A stretch of 64,000 nucleotides of DNA from Clostridium sp. UBA699 (GTDB lineage: Bacteria; Bacillota; Clostridia; Clostridiales; Clostridiaceae), in contig DBML01000032.1 in the NCBI GenBank assembly GCA_002298915.1, forward strand, positions 62,001 through 126,000. Reading direction: 5' to 3'. Below the pieces are notes generated by a model, which searched no databases, was not told the origin of the DNA, and saw only the letters and a program-made list of their open reading frames with translations. The translations under genes were made by a program, and so were the position numbers. Position 1 is the first letter of the stretch. Every line of letters begins with the position of its first letter. This document shows, piece after piece, positions 9,107 to 18,463 of the stretch.

Positions 9107-10243
9107 TTACTCTTCTTCCTGAACAGGCTGCTCCTGAGGCTCAGTCTCTGCCGCTGCCTCAGCTGCCGCCTTAGCTTCGGCAGCCGCCGCAGCCTGGGCT
9201 TCCGCCTGCGTCCTGCTCTTTATATCTATCTTCCAGCCCGTAAGCTTTGCTGCAAGCCTTACGTTCTGGCCTTCCTTGCCTATTGCAAGTGAAAGCTGGC
9301 TGTCATCAACGACTATCTGCGCGAACTTGCTGTCTTCATCGAGGGTCACGTCCAGAACCTTTGCAGGGCTCAGCGCGTTTGCGATGTAGACGTCCGGAAG
9401 CTTGCTCCACTTAATTATGTCAATCTTCTCGTTCTTGAGCTCCTTAACGATGTTCTGGACCCTTACGCCCTTAGGTCCTACACATGCGCCCATCGCATCG
9501 ACGTTTTCGTCGTTTGAATGCACTGCAATCTTAGTCCTTGAGCCTGCTTCCCTTGCTATTGATTTGATCTCGACAACTCCTGTGTAGATCTCGGGAACCT
9601 CAAGCTCGAAGAGTCTCTTTACAAGTCCCGGATGGGTTCTTGATATGACGATCTGAGCGCCCTTGTTTGTGTTCTTCACCTCTACGATGTAGAACTTGAG
9701 CCTGTCGTTAAAGTTGTATTTCTCGCCGGGCATCTGCTCGTTAGGTCCAAGTATAGCTTCGGTCTTTCCCAGGTCTATGAGGATGTTGTTCTTGTCTTTC
9801 CTTATAACATAGCCTGTTATGAGGTCATCCTCTTTTTCTGCGAAGTCCGAGAAGATTATCCTTCTCTCCTCCTCCTTTATCCTCTGGATTACAACCTGCT
9901 TTGCAGCCTGTGCAGCAACCCTTCCGAAATGGCCCGGAGTGACTTCGATGTTCACTATATCCCCTAACTGGTAGCTTGGGTCTATGTCCTTTGCCTCCTC
10001 AAGGGATATCTGTTCGATTGGATCCTCGACATCCTCGGAAACTGTCTTCTGAGAGTAAACGTGAATTTCGCCGTTTTCCCTGTTCATTGTGACTTTGACG
10101 TTCTGGCTGCTTCCTCCATGGTTCGCATAGTTCTTTTTATAAGCAGCAACTAATGCATCTTCGATTGTAGTGAAAAGCAGATCTTCGCTAATGCCCTTTT
10201 CCTTTACTATTTCTTTTAATGCATCAATAAAATCCTGGTTCAT
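9107..10243 (-). CDS. nusA: Transcription termination/antitermination factor NusA
   Basis: Binds RNA polymerase and nascent RNA and modulates pausing, termination and antitermination. N-terminal polymerase-binding domain, S1 domain (about 130-200), two KH domains (VGPKGVRVQNIVKEL and IGKEGQNVRLAAKLTGW), then a low-complexity Ala/Glu/Gln tail from about residue 345. The 378-residue length matches the short Gram-positive form without C-terminal repeats. ATG at 10243 lies 10 bases from GGAGG; the TTG extension upstream covers that site. Second gene of its operon. Confidence 0.97.
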   Translation of the reverse strand: MNQDFIDALKEIVKEKGISEDLLFTTIEDALVAAYKKNYANHGGSSQNVKVTMNRENGEIHVYSQKTVSEDVEDPIEQISLEEAKDIDPSYQLGDIVNIEVTPGHFGRVAAQAAKQVVIQRIKEEERRIIFSDFAEKEDDLITGYVIRKDKNNILIDLGKTEAILGPNEQMPGEKYNFNDRLKFYIVEVKNTNKGAQIVISRTHPGLVKRLFELEVPEIYTGVVEIKSIAREAGSRTKIAVHSNDENVDAMGACVGPKGVRVQNIVKELKNEKIDIIKWSKLPDVYIANALSPAKVLDVTLDEDSKFAQIVVDDSQLSLAIGKEGQNVRLAAKLTGWKIDIKSRTQAEAQAAAAAEAKAAAEAAAETEPQEQPVQEEE

Positions 10244-10280
10244 TGCATACTTTCCTCCTTTTTTCCGTCCCAAAATTATA

Positions 10281-10742
10281 TTAGAATTTGAAACTGATAT
10301 TTACGGTTTTAATGATTTCCCTTGGTATTGAAACCTCTGATTCGTCTACAAGAAGCGTGATGGTCGACGAGTCGAAGCCGTGAAGCCTTCCGGTGTAGGC
10401 TTTTTTGCCCTCGAAGAGCTTATCAAGCTTGACGATTACGTCCGAGCCCGTGTACCTCTCCAGGTGAGCATCGGTGTAAAGCCCCCTCTCGATGCCTGGT
10501 GAAGACACCTCCAGGTAGTAGGCTTCCTCAATAGGGTCGCTGGCGTCCAGCGCCTCGCTTACCTTCCTGCTGACCTTTTCGCAGTCTTCAAAGGTGATGC
10601 CGTTTTCTGAATCAATATATATTCTCAAGTAATATTCGCCAGCTTCTTTGACGTATTCCATGTGGTATAGCTCATAATCTAGCCCGTTCACGATCGGCTC
10701 GATAGTATCATTAAGCGTTTTCATCAAAAGGTCTTTTTTCAT
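10281..10742 (-). CDS. rimP: Ribosome maturation factor RimP
   Basis: Needed for 30S maturation. The 153-residue protein shows the family pattern: LDYELYHMEYVKEAGEYYLR in the N-terminal domain, YLEVSSPGIERGL in the middle and an SH3-like C-terminal domain. ATG with AAAGGAGG. First gene of rimP-nusA-ylxR-ylxQ-infB-rbfA-nrnA-truB-ribF. Upstream are a promoter and two terminator-like hairpins. Confidence 0.96.
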   Translation of the reverse strand: MKKDLLMKTLNDTIEPIVNGLDYELYHMEYVKEAGEYYLRIYIDSENGITFEDCEKVSRKVSEALDASDPIEEAYYLEVSSPGIERGLYTDAHLERYTGSDVIVKLDKLFEGKKAYTGRLHGFDSSTITLLVDESEVSIPREIIKTVNISFKF

Positions 10743-10780
10743 ATTGCGCCTCCTTTGTATTTAATTCTGAATAGTGAAAA

Positions 10781-10799
10781 ACGCAACAATCAGCTGCGT
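10781..10799 (-). terminator. Hairpin 2 in the rimP leader, terminator-like
   Basis: Minus strand ACGCAGC/GTTGCGT (7 bp with one G-U, loop of 5) directly followed by five T. It lies about 38 bases before the rimP start and downstream of the predicted promoter. Confidence 0.6.
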
Positions 10800-10811
10800 C
10801 TAAAAATAGAA

Positions 10812-10832
10812 AGAGCGGGTAACACCCACTCT
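10812..10832 (-). terminator. Hairpin 1 in the polC-rimP gap, terminator-like
   Basis: Minus strand AGAGTGGGT/ACCCGCTCT (9 bp, one G-U, loop of 3) followed by TTCTATTTTT. It may end the transcript arriving from upstream (the gene before rimP in reading order is polC), or attenuate the rimP operon because it lies after that operon's promoter. Confidence 0.7.
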
Positions 10833-10864
10833 CTAGTTCAAAATGTCATTTGCTTAACAGTTTT

Positions 10865-10893
10865 ATTTTAGCATACCATCATGACAAATACAA
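10865..10893 (-). promoter_or_regulatory. Promoter for the rimP-nusA-infB operon
   Basis: Minus strand TTGTAT, 17-base spacer ending TGC, then TAAAAT: weak -35 but an extended -10 (TGC before TAAAAT). The same extended -10 (TATGCTAAAAT) occurs before rpmB. Confidence 0.65.
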
Positions 10894-10902
10894 GCAATAA
10901 TT

Positions 10903-13900
10903 TTAGAGGTTGAACAACGAAAGCTGATTCGACTCAGGCAGCCCTCTCAGGCAGAGATGCTTGTCCAGCGTTTCGACGACCGACTTAGACACCTTCCCCC
11001 TTATCCTAAGATCCTCACGGGAGATGAACTCACCTTCCGCCCTGGCGTTTACGATGCTCTTGGCGGCGTTTATCCCTACCCCCTGCAGTGAGTTTATAGG
11101 GAGCCTGATCCCTTCCTCCTCAATGAGGAACTTGACAGCATCAGACTTGTAGAGGTCAACCCTCAGGAACTTTATGCCTCTTTTGTACATCTCGAGGGAA
11201 AGCTCTATGATGGTTATGAGCCCCTTGTCCTTCTGTGTCAGGTTGTTTCCCAGGGAGTTAAGCTCCTTGAGCTTTTCCGTCAGAGCTTCCTCGTCCTGTA
11301 TGAGGATTTCGGCATCGAAGTCGTCAGCCCTTACTGTGAAGTAGGTCGCGTAGTATTCCCTCGGGTAGTAAACCTTGAAGTAGGCTATCCTCATGGCCAT
11401 CGTGACGTATGCCACCGCATGGCCCTTAGGGAACATGTACTTTATCCTTTTGCAGGACTCAATATACCATTCCGGAACCTTGTGCTCCAGCATTATCTTC
11501 TCATATTCCTCGGACACGCCCTTTCCCTTACGCACCTTTTCCATGATAGAGAAGGCCGTCTTAGGCGGGAGCCCCTTGTAGATGAGGTACACCATTATGT
11601 CGTCTCTCGTCGATATGCATTCGCTCAGGGTAGTGAAGCCTTCCTTTATGAAGTACTGAGCGTTGTTTATCCATACGTCGGTACCGTGGGAGAGCCCCGA
11701 GATCCTCACCAGGTCCGAGAAAGTCTTCGGCTGCGTGTCCACGAGCATCTGCCTTACGAACTTTGTGCCGAACTCCGGAAGCCCGAAGGAGCCTACCTCG
11801 CAGTTTATGTCCTCCCTCGTAACGCCGAGGGCATCAGGTTTGGTGAACAGGCTGAGCACCTTCTCATCGGCCAGCGGGACGCTTTTCGGGTCCAGTCCGG
11901 TGAGGTCCTGCAGCATTCTCAGCATGGTAGGATCGTCGTGGCCTAGTATGTCGAGCTTTAGCAGCCTTCCGCTGATTGAATGGTAGTCGAAGTGCGTGGT
12001 TATAATGTCAGAATCCCTGTCGTCGGCTGGGTGCTGTATAGGCGTGAAGTTGTGTATGTCGTTGTCTGCGGGGACTACCATTACTCCGCCGGGATGCTGG
12101 CCAGTCGTCCTCTTGACGCCTGTGCAGCCCTTCGCCAGCCTGTCTATCTCCGCTTTGGTGTAGTTCAGCCCTTTTTCGTCTACATATTTCTTTACGTATC
12201 CGTAGGCAGTCTTTTCTGCTACCGTTCCGATTGTCCCCGCCTTGAAGACGAAACCCTTACCGAAAAGCACCTCGGTGTATTTGTGGACTACAGCCTGGTA
12301 CTCGCCGGAGAAGTTTAGGTCGATGTCGGGCTCCTTGTCGCCTTCAAAACCCAGGAACGTTTCAAACGGTATGTCGTGCCCTTCCTTGTGGTACTTTTCC
12401 CCGCAAACAGGACAGTCTTTGTCTGGAAGGTCAACGCCGGAGCTTACTGAGCCGTCCATGATGAACTCGCTGCTCTTGCATTTCCTGCAGATGTAGTGCG
12501 GAGGCAGTCCGTTTACCTCGGTTATTCCCGACATAGTCGCCACGAAGGATGAACCTACGGATCCTCGGGAACCAACGAGGTAGCCGTCGTCGTAGGATTT
12601 CTGCACCAGCTTCTGCGCAATCAGGTATAGGACCGCATAGCCGTTGTTTATTATGGAATTAAGCTCTTTGTCAAGCCTCTTCTGTATGACCTCAGGGTAG
12701 TTTTCACCGTAAAGCTCGTGCACCCTGTTCATTACCATTGTCCTTATCTCTTCCTCCGCCCCCTCGATTTTTGGAGGGTAAGTCTCGTCGGGGATAGGCT
12801 TGACCTCGCCAACCATGTCGGCAATCAGGTTAGTATTTGTTATTACTACCTCTCTGGCCTTTTCCTCTCCAAGGTAGGAGAATTCGCTCAGCATCTCTTC
12901 AGTCGTCCTGAAGAAGAGCGGGGGCTGGTTTTCAGCATCGGAATACTTCTGACCGTGCATGAGGATCTTCCTGTACACCTCATCCCTGGGGTGCAGGAAG
13001 TGTACATCGCAGGTCGCAACCACAGGGAGGTTGTGGCTGTCGCCCAGGCTGCAGATCCTCCTGTTCAGTTCCTTGAGCTCCTCGACACCGCTAACGTCGC
13101 CCTTCCTGATCATGAACATGTTGTTGCCTACAGGCTGTATTTCAAGGTAATCGTAGAAGCTCACAAGCTCCTTCAGCTCCTCGTCGCTCTTTCCGGAAAG
13201 CACCGCCCTGAATATTTCGCCCGCTTCGCAGGCAGAGCCTACAATAATGCCTTCCCTGTGGCTTTCTATGAGGCTCCTCGGCATCCTCGGCTTCTTGTAG
13301 AAATAGTCCAGGTTTGAAGTGGAAACAAGCTTGTACAGGTTTTTCAGGCCCGTCTGGTTTGCTGACAGCAGTATGACATGGTTAGTGTTCAGCTTTCTAT
13401 AGTCCTGGTTTTTCAGGTATTCCGAATTCAGGGAAGCCAGATCAGCTATGCCTTTATCCTTCACGAGCTTGAAGCAGTGAAGCATGATCGTTGCTGCAGT
13501 GTTTGCGTCGTCTACCGCCCTGTGGTGGCTCCCCATGTTTATCTTAAGGTACTTGGCAATCGTGTCAAGCTTGTACCTGCTGAGCTCAGGCAGTGCGTAT
13601 TTGGCAAGGACGACGGTGTCCATGACAGGGTTGCCGCACTCCAGCCCCAGGTCATTGCAGTTCTTCTTTATGAAAGACATGTCGAAGTTCGAGTTGTGCG
13701 CAACCAGCACCGAGTCACCTGCAAATTCCAAGAACCTGGGAAGGACCGATTCGATGTTCTCGGAACCTGCGACCATGTCATCGGTTATCCCGGTAAGTTC
13801 GATTATCTTGTACGGGATTGAGATGCCTGGGTTCACGAACTCGCTGAACATCCCCGAAATTTTTCCGCCCTCTATCTTTACCGCGCCGATCTCGATGATC

Positions 13901-15168
13901 CTGTCGTTGGAGCATGAGAAGCCCGTGGTCTCTATGTCGAACACAACGAAGGTATCCTCCAGTGTCCTGGAACCGGGCTTTGACACTATGGCGGCACCGT
14001 CATCAACCAGATATGCCTCTATGCCATAAATGACCTTGATGTTGTTCTTTTTTGCAGCATCCATCGCATCAGGGTAAGCCTGAACAACACCGTGGTCCGT
14101 TATCGCCACGGCTTTATGCCCCCATTTTGCGGCGGTCTTGACGAGGTCCTTGACTGATGTTATGCCGTCCATGGAGCTCATGTTCGTATGCAGGTGCAGC
14201 TCCACCCTCTTCTCCTCGGCAGTGTCCATCTTCTCGATCCTGGAGTGCTTGACGATGTCCCTCGCCATCATCACGAGCTCGTTCTCGTACTGATCGAACA
14301 GGATTTCGCCCCTTATCTTGACGCAGGACCCTTCCTTAACCTCTTCTATGACCTTCTCTTCGTCTTTAGGCTTAGGGAAAAGCTTTACCGTCATGGAGCT
14401 CGTATAGTCCGTTATGTAGTAGACGATGATCTTCTTTCCCCGTTTTGTCTCGATTATTTCCCGCTTGAATATGTCGCCACAGACCGAAATGCTCTTGACC
14501 GGTTCGGTTATTTCGCAGATGTCCACGGCCGCCTCGTCAATCTTCCTTCCCAGAATCGCCCCTTCAGGTGATGCCTGCTGAACCTGAGCTTTTTCGGAGG
14601 CCTGTTCCTTCCGCTGGAAGGAAGCTGCAGGGATCTGGAGGGTTAATGGCTCAAGGGCTTCACATTCCTGTTCAAGAGCCTGATCGTAGCAGAAGCTGAC
14701 CCGGCATTCGATTCCAAAAAGCTCCCTTGCGGCATTCCTCACGACAGCCTCAATGTTCTTGTTCTTGAGCAGCGAGGCCATGAACCTGTTGCCGTAGGAT
14801 ATGACAAGCGCCTCCTCCCTGATCTCCCTTTTAGAGTTCATCAGCGGCGCCCTGCTCATCGGCAGGGTATTACCTGCATACTCCACAAGGTCAAGCCAGT
14901 ATTTTCCGACCGCATCTTCAAGCTTCGCACCGGAAATATCCTTATAAAAAACAATATCAACATTGATGCTGAAATCAAAGATTCCAGCAACTGTTGATTT
15001 TATCCTGTTTTCGGTTGTTCTGTCTATGCTGTTTGCAGAGCGCAATATAAGCTTCAGGTTGTCGCTCTTCCTGTGGTACTGGACTTTGACGATCTCAAGA
15101 CCGTTGTCCTCGAATATTTCCCTGCAGCCTTCATTGCTCTGGAGTGCATTAGCTAAACTGACTCCCAA
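10903..15168 (-). CDS. polC: DNA polymerase III PolC-type, replicative polymerase with proofreading exonuclease
   Basis: The main Gram-positive replicative polymerase. The 1421-residue protein has an N-terminal domain, an OB-fold (about 225-310), a PHP domain interrupted by the exonuclease (PHP starts at VELHLHTNMSSMDG; exonuclease begins FVVFDIETTGFS near residue 410), a zinc motif (CRKC ... CPVC, about 890-925), catalytic palm with EPDIDLNFS, then fingers. The start is TTG at 15168, seven bases from GGGGGA; there is no Met in the next 30 codons. It follows ispG by 13 bases, as last gene of uppS-cdsA-dxr-rseP-ispG-polC. Confidence 0.97.
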   Translation of the reverse strand: MGVSLANALQSNEGCREIFEDNGLEIVKVQYHRKSDNLKLILRSANSIDRTTENRIKSTVAGIFDFSINVDIVFYKDISGAKLEDAVGKYWLDLVEYAGNTLPMSRAPLMNSKREIREEALVISYGNRFMASLLKNKNIEAVVRNAARELFGIECRVSFCYDQALEQECEALEPLTLQIPAASFQRKEQASEKAQVQQASPEGAILGRKIDEAAVDICEITEPVKSISVCGDIFKREIIETKRGKKIIVYYITDYTSSMTVKLFPKPKDEEKVIEEVKEGSCVKIRGEILFDQYENELVMMARDIVKHSRIEKMDTAEEKRVELHLHTNMSSMDGITSVKDLVKTAAKWGHKAVAITDHGVVQAYPDAMDAAKKNNIKVIYGIEAYLVDDGAAIVSKPGSRTLEDTFVVFDIETTGFSCSNDRIIEIGAVKIEGGKISGMFSEFVNPGISIPYKIIELTGITDDMVAGSENIESVLPRFLEFAGDSVLVAHNSNFDMSFIKKNCNDLGLECGNPVMDTVVLAKYALPELSRYKLDTIAKYLKINMGSHHRAVDDANTAATIMLHCFKLVKDKGIADLASLNSEYLKNQDYRKLNTNHVILLSANQTGLKNLYKLVSTSNLDYFYKKPRMPRSLIESHREGIIVGSACEAGEIFRAVLSGKSDEELKELVSFYDYLEIQPVGNNMFMIRKGDVSGVEELKELNRRICSLGDSHNLPVVATCDVHFLHPRDEVYRKILMHGQKYSDAENQPPLFFRTTEEMLSEFSYLGEEKAREVVITNTNLIADMVGEVKPIPDETYPPKIEGAEEEIRTMVMNRVHELYGENYPEVIQKRLDKELNSIINNGYAVLYLIAQKLVQKSYDDGYLVGSRGSVGSSFVATMSGITEVNGLPPHYICRKCKSSEFIMDGSVSSGVDLPDKDCPVCGEKYHKEGHDIPFETFLGFEGDKEPDIDLNFSGEYQAVVHKYTEVLFGKGFVFKAGTIGTVAEKTAYGYVKKYVDEKGLNYTKAEIDRLAKGCTGVKRTTGQHPGGVMVVPADNDIHNFTPIQHPADDRDSDIITTHFDYHSISGRLLKLDILGHDDPTMLRMLQDLTGLDPKSVPLADEKVLSLFTKPDALGVTREDINCEVGSFGLPEFGTKFVRQMLVDTQPKTFSDLVRISGLSHGTDVWINNAQYFIKEGFTTLSECISTRDDIMVYLIYKGLPPKTAFSIMEKVRKGKGVSEEYEKIMLEHKVPEWYIESCKRIKYMFPKGHAVAYVTMAMRIAYFKVYYPREYYATYFTVRADDFDAEILIQDEEALTEKLKELNSLGNNLTQKDKGLITIIELSLEMYKRGIKFLRVDLYKSDAVKFLIEEEGIRLPINSLQGVGINAAKSIVNARAEGEFISREDLRIRGKVSKSVVETLDKHLCLRGLPESNQLSLFNL

Positions 15169-15181
15169 AATAATTCCCCCA

Positions 15182-16249
15182 TTACAAGTTTTCGATTTCC
15201 TTTACAAGCTCGTCAACAAGGTTTTCTTCCTTGACCTTGCGCACGATCTCGCCTTTTTTGAATATTAGGCCTTCTCCGATGCCGCCGGCAATGCCTATGT
15301 CGGCTTCCCTGGCTTCACCCGGTCCGTTGACTACGCAGCCCATGATGGCTACCTTAATGTGCTTTTTACAGTTCGCAAGCCTCTTTTCAACTTCCTCAGC
15401 GATGTTTATGAGGCCGATCTGGGTCCTGCCGCAGGTAGGGCATGAGATGAACTCGATGCCTTCCTCGAGATAGCCGATCGCTTTCAGTATCTCCTTCCCT
15501 GTCCTTATCTCCTCAACAGGGTCTCCTGTAAGTGATACCCTTATTGTGTCGCCTATGCCTTCGCATAGCAGCGTGCCTATTCCGATGCTGGACTTTATGG
15601 TCCCCCTCCAGGGTGTCCCTGCCTCGGTGACCCCTAGGTGAAGAGGGTAATCCGTTTTTTCGGATATCATCCTGTAGCTTTCAATCATCTGAACCACATT
15701 TGAGGATTTGATGGAGATGACTATGTCGCTGAAGTTTACCCCTTCCAGTATCTCTACATGCTCGATGGCGCTCTCGACAAGAGCTTCAGGGCAGACTTTG
15801 CCGTATTTCTTCAGCAGCTCCTTGCTCAGGCTGCCTGAGTTGACGCCAATCCTTATTGGTATGCCAAAGCCTTTCGCCTTTTCGGCAAGCTCCTTTACCT
15901 TAGCCCTGCTGCCTATGTTGCCAGGGTTTATCCTGAGCGCCGATATCCCGTTGTCTATGGCTGCCATCGCAAGCCTGTAGTCGAAGTGGATGTCCGCCAC
16001 GACAGGTATGTTTGCCAGCCTGGTGATGTACTTTAGCGCGTCGCAGGCGTCCATGTCAGGCACCGCGCATCTCACTATGTCGCAGCCTGCCTCCTCAAGG
16101 GACTTGATCTGGCCTGCTGTTGCGTTTATATCCCTAGTGTCCGTGTTCGTCATTGACTGGACGGAAACAGGGGCGTTTCCGCCCACATATATGTTGCCTA
16201 CCTTTATTTTTCTGGTTTGTTTCCTGATCAATTCGTTCATCCCCTTCAC
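15182..16249 (-). CDS. ispG: 4-hydroxy-3-methylbut-2-enyl diphosphate synthase (IspG/GcpE)
   Basis: Sixth step of the MEP isoprenoid pathway, an iron-sulfur reductive dehydration of MEcPP to HMBPP. Features: VQSMTNTDTRD near the N-terminus, LRINPGNIG, and the 4Fe-4S ligand region CPTCGRTQ with GCVVNGPGEA downstream. Length 355 is the short bacterial type. The start is uncertain: GTG at 16249 overlaps the rseP stop; ATG at 16240 has AAGGGG directly adjoining it, too close to be a good site. Confidence 0.96.
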   Translation of the reverse strand: MKGMNELIRKQTRKIKVGNIYVGGNAPVSVQSMTNTDTRDINATAGQIKSLEEAGCDIVRCAVPDMDACDALKYITRLANIPVVADIHFDYRLAMAAIDNGISALRINPGNIGSRAKVKELAEKAKGFGIPIRIGVNSGSLSKELLKKYGKVCPEALVESAIEHVEILEGVNFSDIVISIKSSNVVQMIESYRMISEKTDYPLHLGVTEAGTPWRGTIKSSIGIGTLLCEGIGDTIRVSLTGDPVEEIRTGKEILKAIGYLEEGIEFISCPTCGRTQIGLINIAEEVEKRLANCKKHIKVAIMGCVVNGPGEAREADIGIAGGIGEGLIFKKGEIVRKVKEENLVDELVKEIENL

Positions 16250-17265
16250 ATGTTAATCGGGTAAAGGATGTCCTTAATGGTGACAAAGATCATCAGCGCC
16301 ATCAGGAGTGCGAATCCCACGTAGTTGATCAGCCCTACCTTCTTTTCATCAACCTTCTTGCCCGTCACTATCTCGAACAGGTAAAGCAGGATGAATCCGC
16401 CGTCCAGGGCAGGGAAAGGGATGATGTTGAAGATAGCCAGCTGGACGCTGATGTATGCCGCAAAGTTCGTGAGCACGAGTATGCCTGCTTTTGCAGCTTC
16501 TCCGGTATACTTTATTATAGTTATCGGTCCGCCGAAATCGTTCATCGTCGCATGGCCTGTGACCAGCGTCTTGAGGAAGCTGAAGGTCTGCTTCGCGAGG
16601 GACCAGGTTTCGATGGCTCCGTACCTTGCAGACTGCAGAACATTCGGGCTTGTCACCACGGTTGGGTATATGCCAACAATGTATCTGTTTAGCTCCTTGT
16701 CCATGACGGGCGTCATCTGGACCGTGCTTATTGTGCTGTTTCTGGAATAGGTTATTTCAAGTGGCTTTCCGCCTGAACTGTAAATTTTCGTTACAAAATC
16801 CTCCCAGGTGAGTATCTTTGATCCGTCTACCTTGAGAAGCTCGTCTCCGGGCTGAAGTCCAGCAGTTTGAGCCGGCTGGTCAGGCACAAGGCTCGAGATT
16901 ACCGGAGCCGCATAACCCTTGAAGGACGCGATTACTGCGAAAAGCAGGATGCCCAGCAAAAGGTTCATAAGCGGCCCAGCTATGATAATGCTCAGCTTCT
17001 GCAGCGAGCTTTTGTTGTGGAACGCCCTTGGATCATCTGGATCGCTTGACTCCTCGTTCTCGCCAAGCATTTTCACGTAGCCTCCTATAGGGAAGGCTTT
17101 TATCATGTACTGGGTTTCCTTGCCCTTGAAGCTTACAAGCTTGGGACCCATGCCGAGAGAGAACTCCTCGACCTTTACGTTGTTGAGCTTTGCCAACGTG
17201 AAATGGCCCAGCTCGTGGATTACTATCAGAATGCTGAACGCTAATATCGCGTATACGATGTACAA
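16246..17265 (-). CDS. rseP: Site-2 intramembrane zinc metalloprotease RseP/RasP
   Basis: Membrane protease that cleaves substrates such as anti-sigma factors within the bilayer. HELGH zinc motif in the first membrane segment, a PDZ domain (about 125-200), and the second active-site motif NIIPFPALDGG near residue 285, with further membrane helices after it. I prefer the TTG at 17265, eight bases from AAGGGAG; a GTG at 17274 has that site touching it. Lies in the conserved dxr-rseP-ispG order; overlaps ispG by 4 bases if the GTG there is used. Confidence 0.94.
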   Translation of the reverse strand: MYIVYAILAFSILIVIHELGHFTLAKLNNVKVEEFSLGMGPKLVSFKGKETQYMIKAFPIGGYVKMLGENEESSDPDDPRAFHNKSSLQKLSIIIAGPLMNLLLGILLFAVIASFKGYAAPVISSLVPDQPAQTAGLQPGDELLKVDGSKILTWEDFVTKIYSSGGKPLEITYSRNSTISTVQMTPVMDKELNRYIVGIYPTVVTSPNVLQSARYGAIETWSLAKQTFSFLKTLVTGHATMNDFGGPITIIKYTGEAAKAGILVLTNFAAYISVQLAIFNIIPFPALDGGFILLYLFEIVTGKKVDEKKVGLINYVGFALLMALMIFVTIKDILYPINM

Positions 17266-17285
17266 TAGGACCACTCCCTTGCCGA

Positions 17286-18437
17286 TTAATATTTTCTGCA
17301 GACGTACTCTTTGACTTCCCTGTCCAGGGCTATGACATCCTCAATGGTGAAGCTGCGTGAGCTTTCGAAGCTCTCCATGCAGTCTTCAATTATCCTGCCG
17401 ATATCGAGGAACCTTATCTTCTTGTCAAGGAAAAGCGCGACCGCAGCTTCGTTTGCCGCATTGAGGATCGCAGGCATAGTCCCACCTGCCTTTCCGGCTT
17501 CGTAGGCAAGCTTAAGGCACCTGAAGGTGGACATGTCGGGCTTCTCGAAAGTGAGGCTCTGGAGCTCGAAGAAGTCGAGCTTGCTGATCACGGATTTTTT
17601 CCTTGACGGGTAGTTCAGGGCATACTGTATAGGAAGCCTCATGTCAGGGTTGCTTAGCTGAGCGAGTATGCTTCCGTCAACGTATTCGACCATTGAATGG
17701 ATTATGCTCTGAGGATGCACTATCACGTTTATATTATCATATGGCATGTCGAAGAGCCAGTGGGCTTCTATGACCTCAAGCCCCTTGTTCATAAGTGTTG
17801 CGGAATCTATGGAGATCTTCTTTCCCATGTTCCAGTTCGGGTGGCTGAGTGCCTCGTCTACGGTTATCTCAATCAGGTCATCCTGCTTCTTACCCCTGAA
17901 AGGCCCACCGGAAGCTGTGAGCAGGAGGTTTTCAACTTCTTTCCTGCTGTTACCCTGAAGGCACTGGAATATTGCTCCGTGCTCGGAATCCACGGGCAGT
18001 ATGCTGATTCCTTGTTTCCGGGCTTCAGCCATCACAAGCTCGCCTGCTACTACAAGGGTTTCCTTGTTTGCCAGAGCTATGTCCTTTCCAGCTTTGATCG
18101 CCTTCATGGTAGGCTCAAGGCCTATCATTCCAACAACCGAGGTTACAACCATGTCGACTTCAGGCATGGACACTGCTGCATTCATTCCTTCAATGCCCAT
18201 AAGCACTTCAGTCCTGCAGTTTTTGCTGCCGCAGTAATCGCTTACCACCCTGTAGGAAGCTTCATCTGCGACAACTGCATATTCAGGTTTGAATTCATCA
18301 ATTATTTCGATTGTCTTAGCCGCATTTTTGTGCGAAGAGATCGAATGGAGGACAAAATCCCCCTTCTGCTCCCTTATGACGTCAAGCGTTTGCGTTCCTA
18401 TGGAACCTGTTGCGCCGAGTATGCATATATTCTTCAT
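17286..18437 (-). CDS. dxr: 1-deoxy-D-xylulose 5-phosphate reductoisomerase
   Basis: Converts DXP to MEP with NADPH, the committed step of the MEP pathway. NADPH motif GATGSIGTQTLDVI at the N-terminus; metal and substrate residues in VDSEHGAIFQCL; flexible-loop region HPNWNMGKKISIDSATLMNK; normal 383-residue length. ATG preceded by GGAGAG. Grouping with ispG and uppS ties isoprenoid precursor synthesis to undecaprenyl carrier production. Confidence 0.97.
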   Translation of the reverse strand: MKNICILGATGSIGTQTLDVIREQKGDFVLHSISSHKNAAKTIEIIDEFKPEYAVVADEASYRVVSDYCGSKNCRTEVLMGIEGMNAAVSMPEVDMVVTSVVGMIGLEPTMKAIKAGKDIALANKETLVVAGELVMAEARKQGISILPVDSEHGAIFQCLQGNSRKEVENLLLTASGGPFRGKKQDDLIEITVDEALSHPNWNMGKKISIDSATLMNKGLEVIEAHWLFDMPYDNINVIVHPQSIIHSMVEYVDGSILAQLSNPDMRLPIQYALNYPSRKKSVISKLDFFELQSLTFEKPDMSTFRCLKLAYEAGKAGGTMPAILNAANEAAVALFLDKKIRFLDIGRIIEDCMESFESSRSFTIEDVIALDREVKEYVCRKY

Positions 18438-18463
18438 TTTTTATCGCTCTCCAATTTGTTTTG

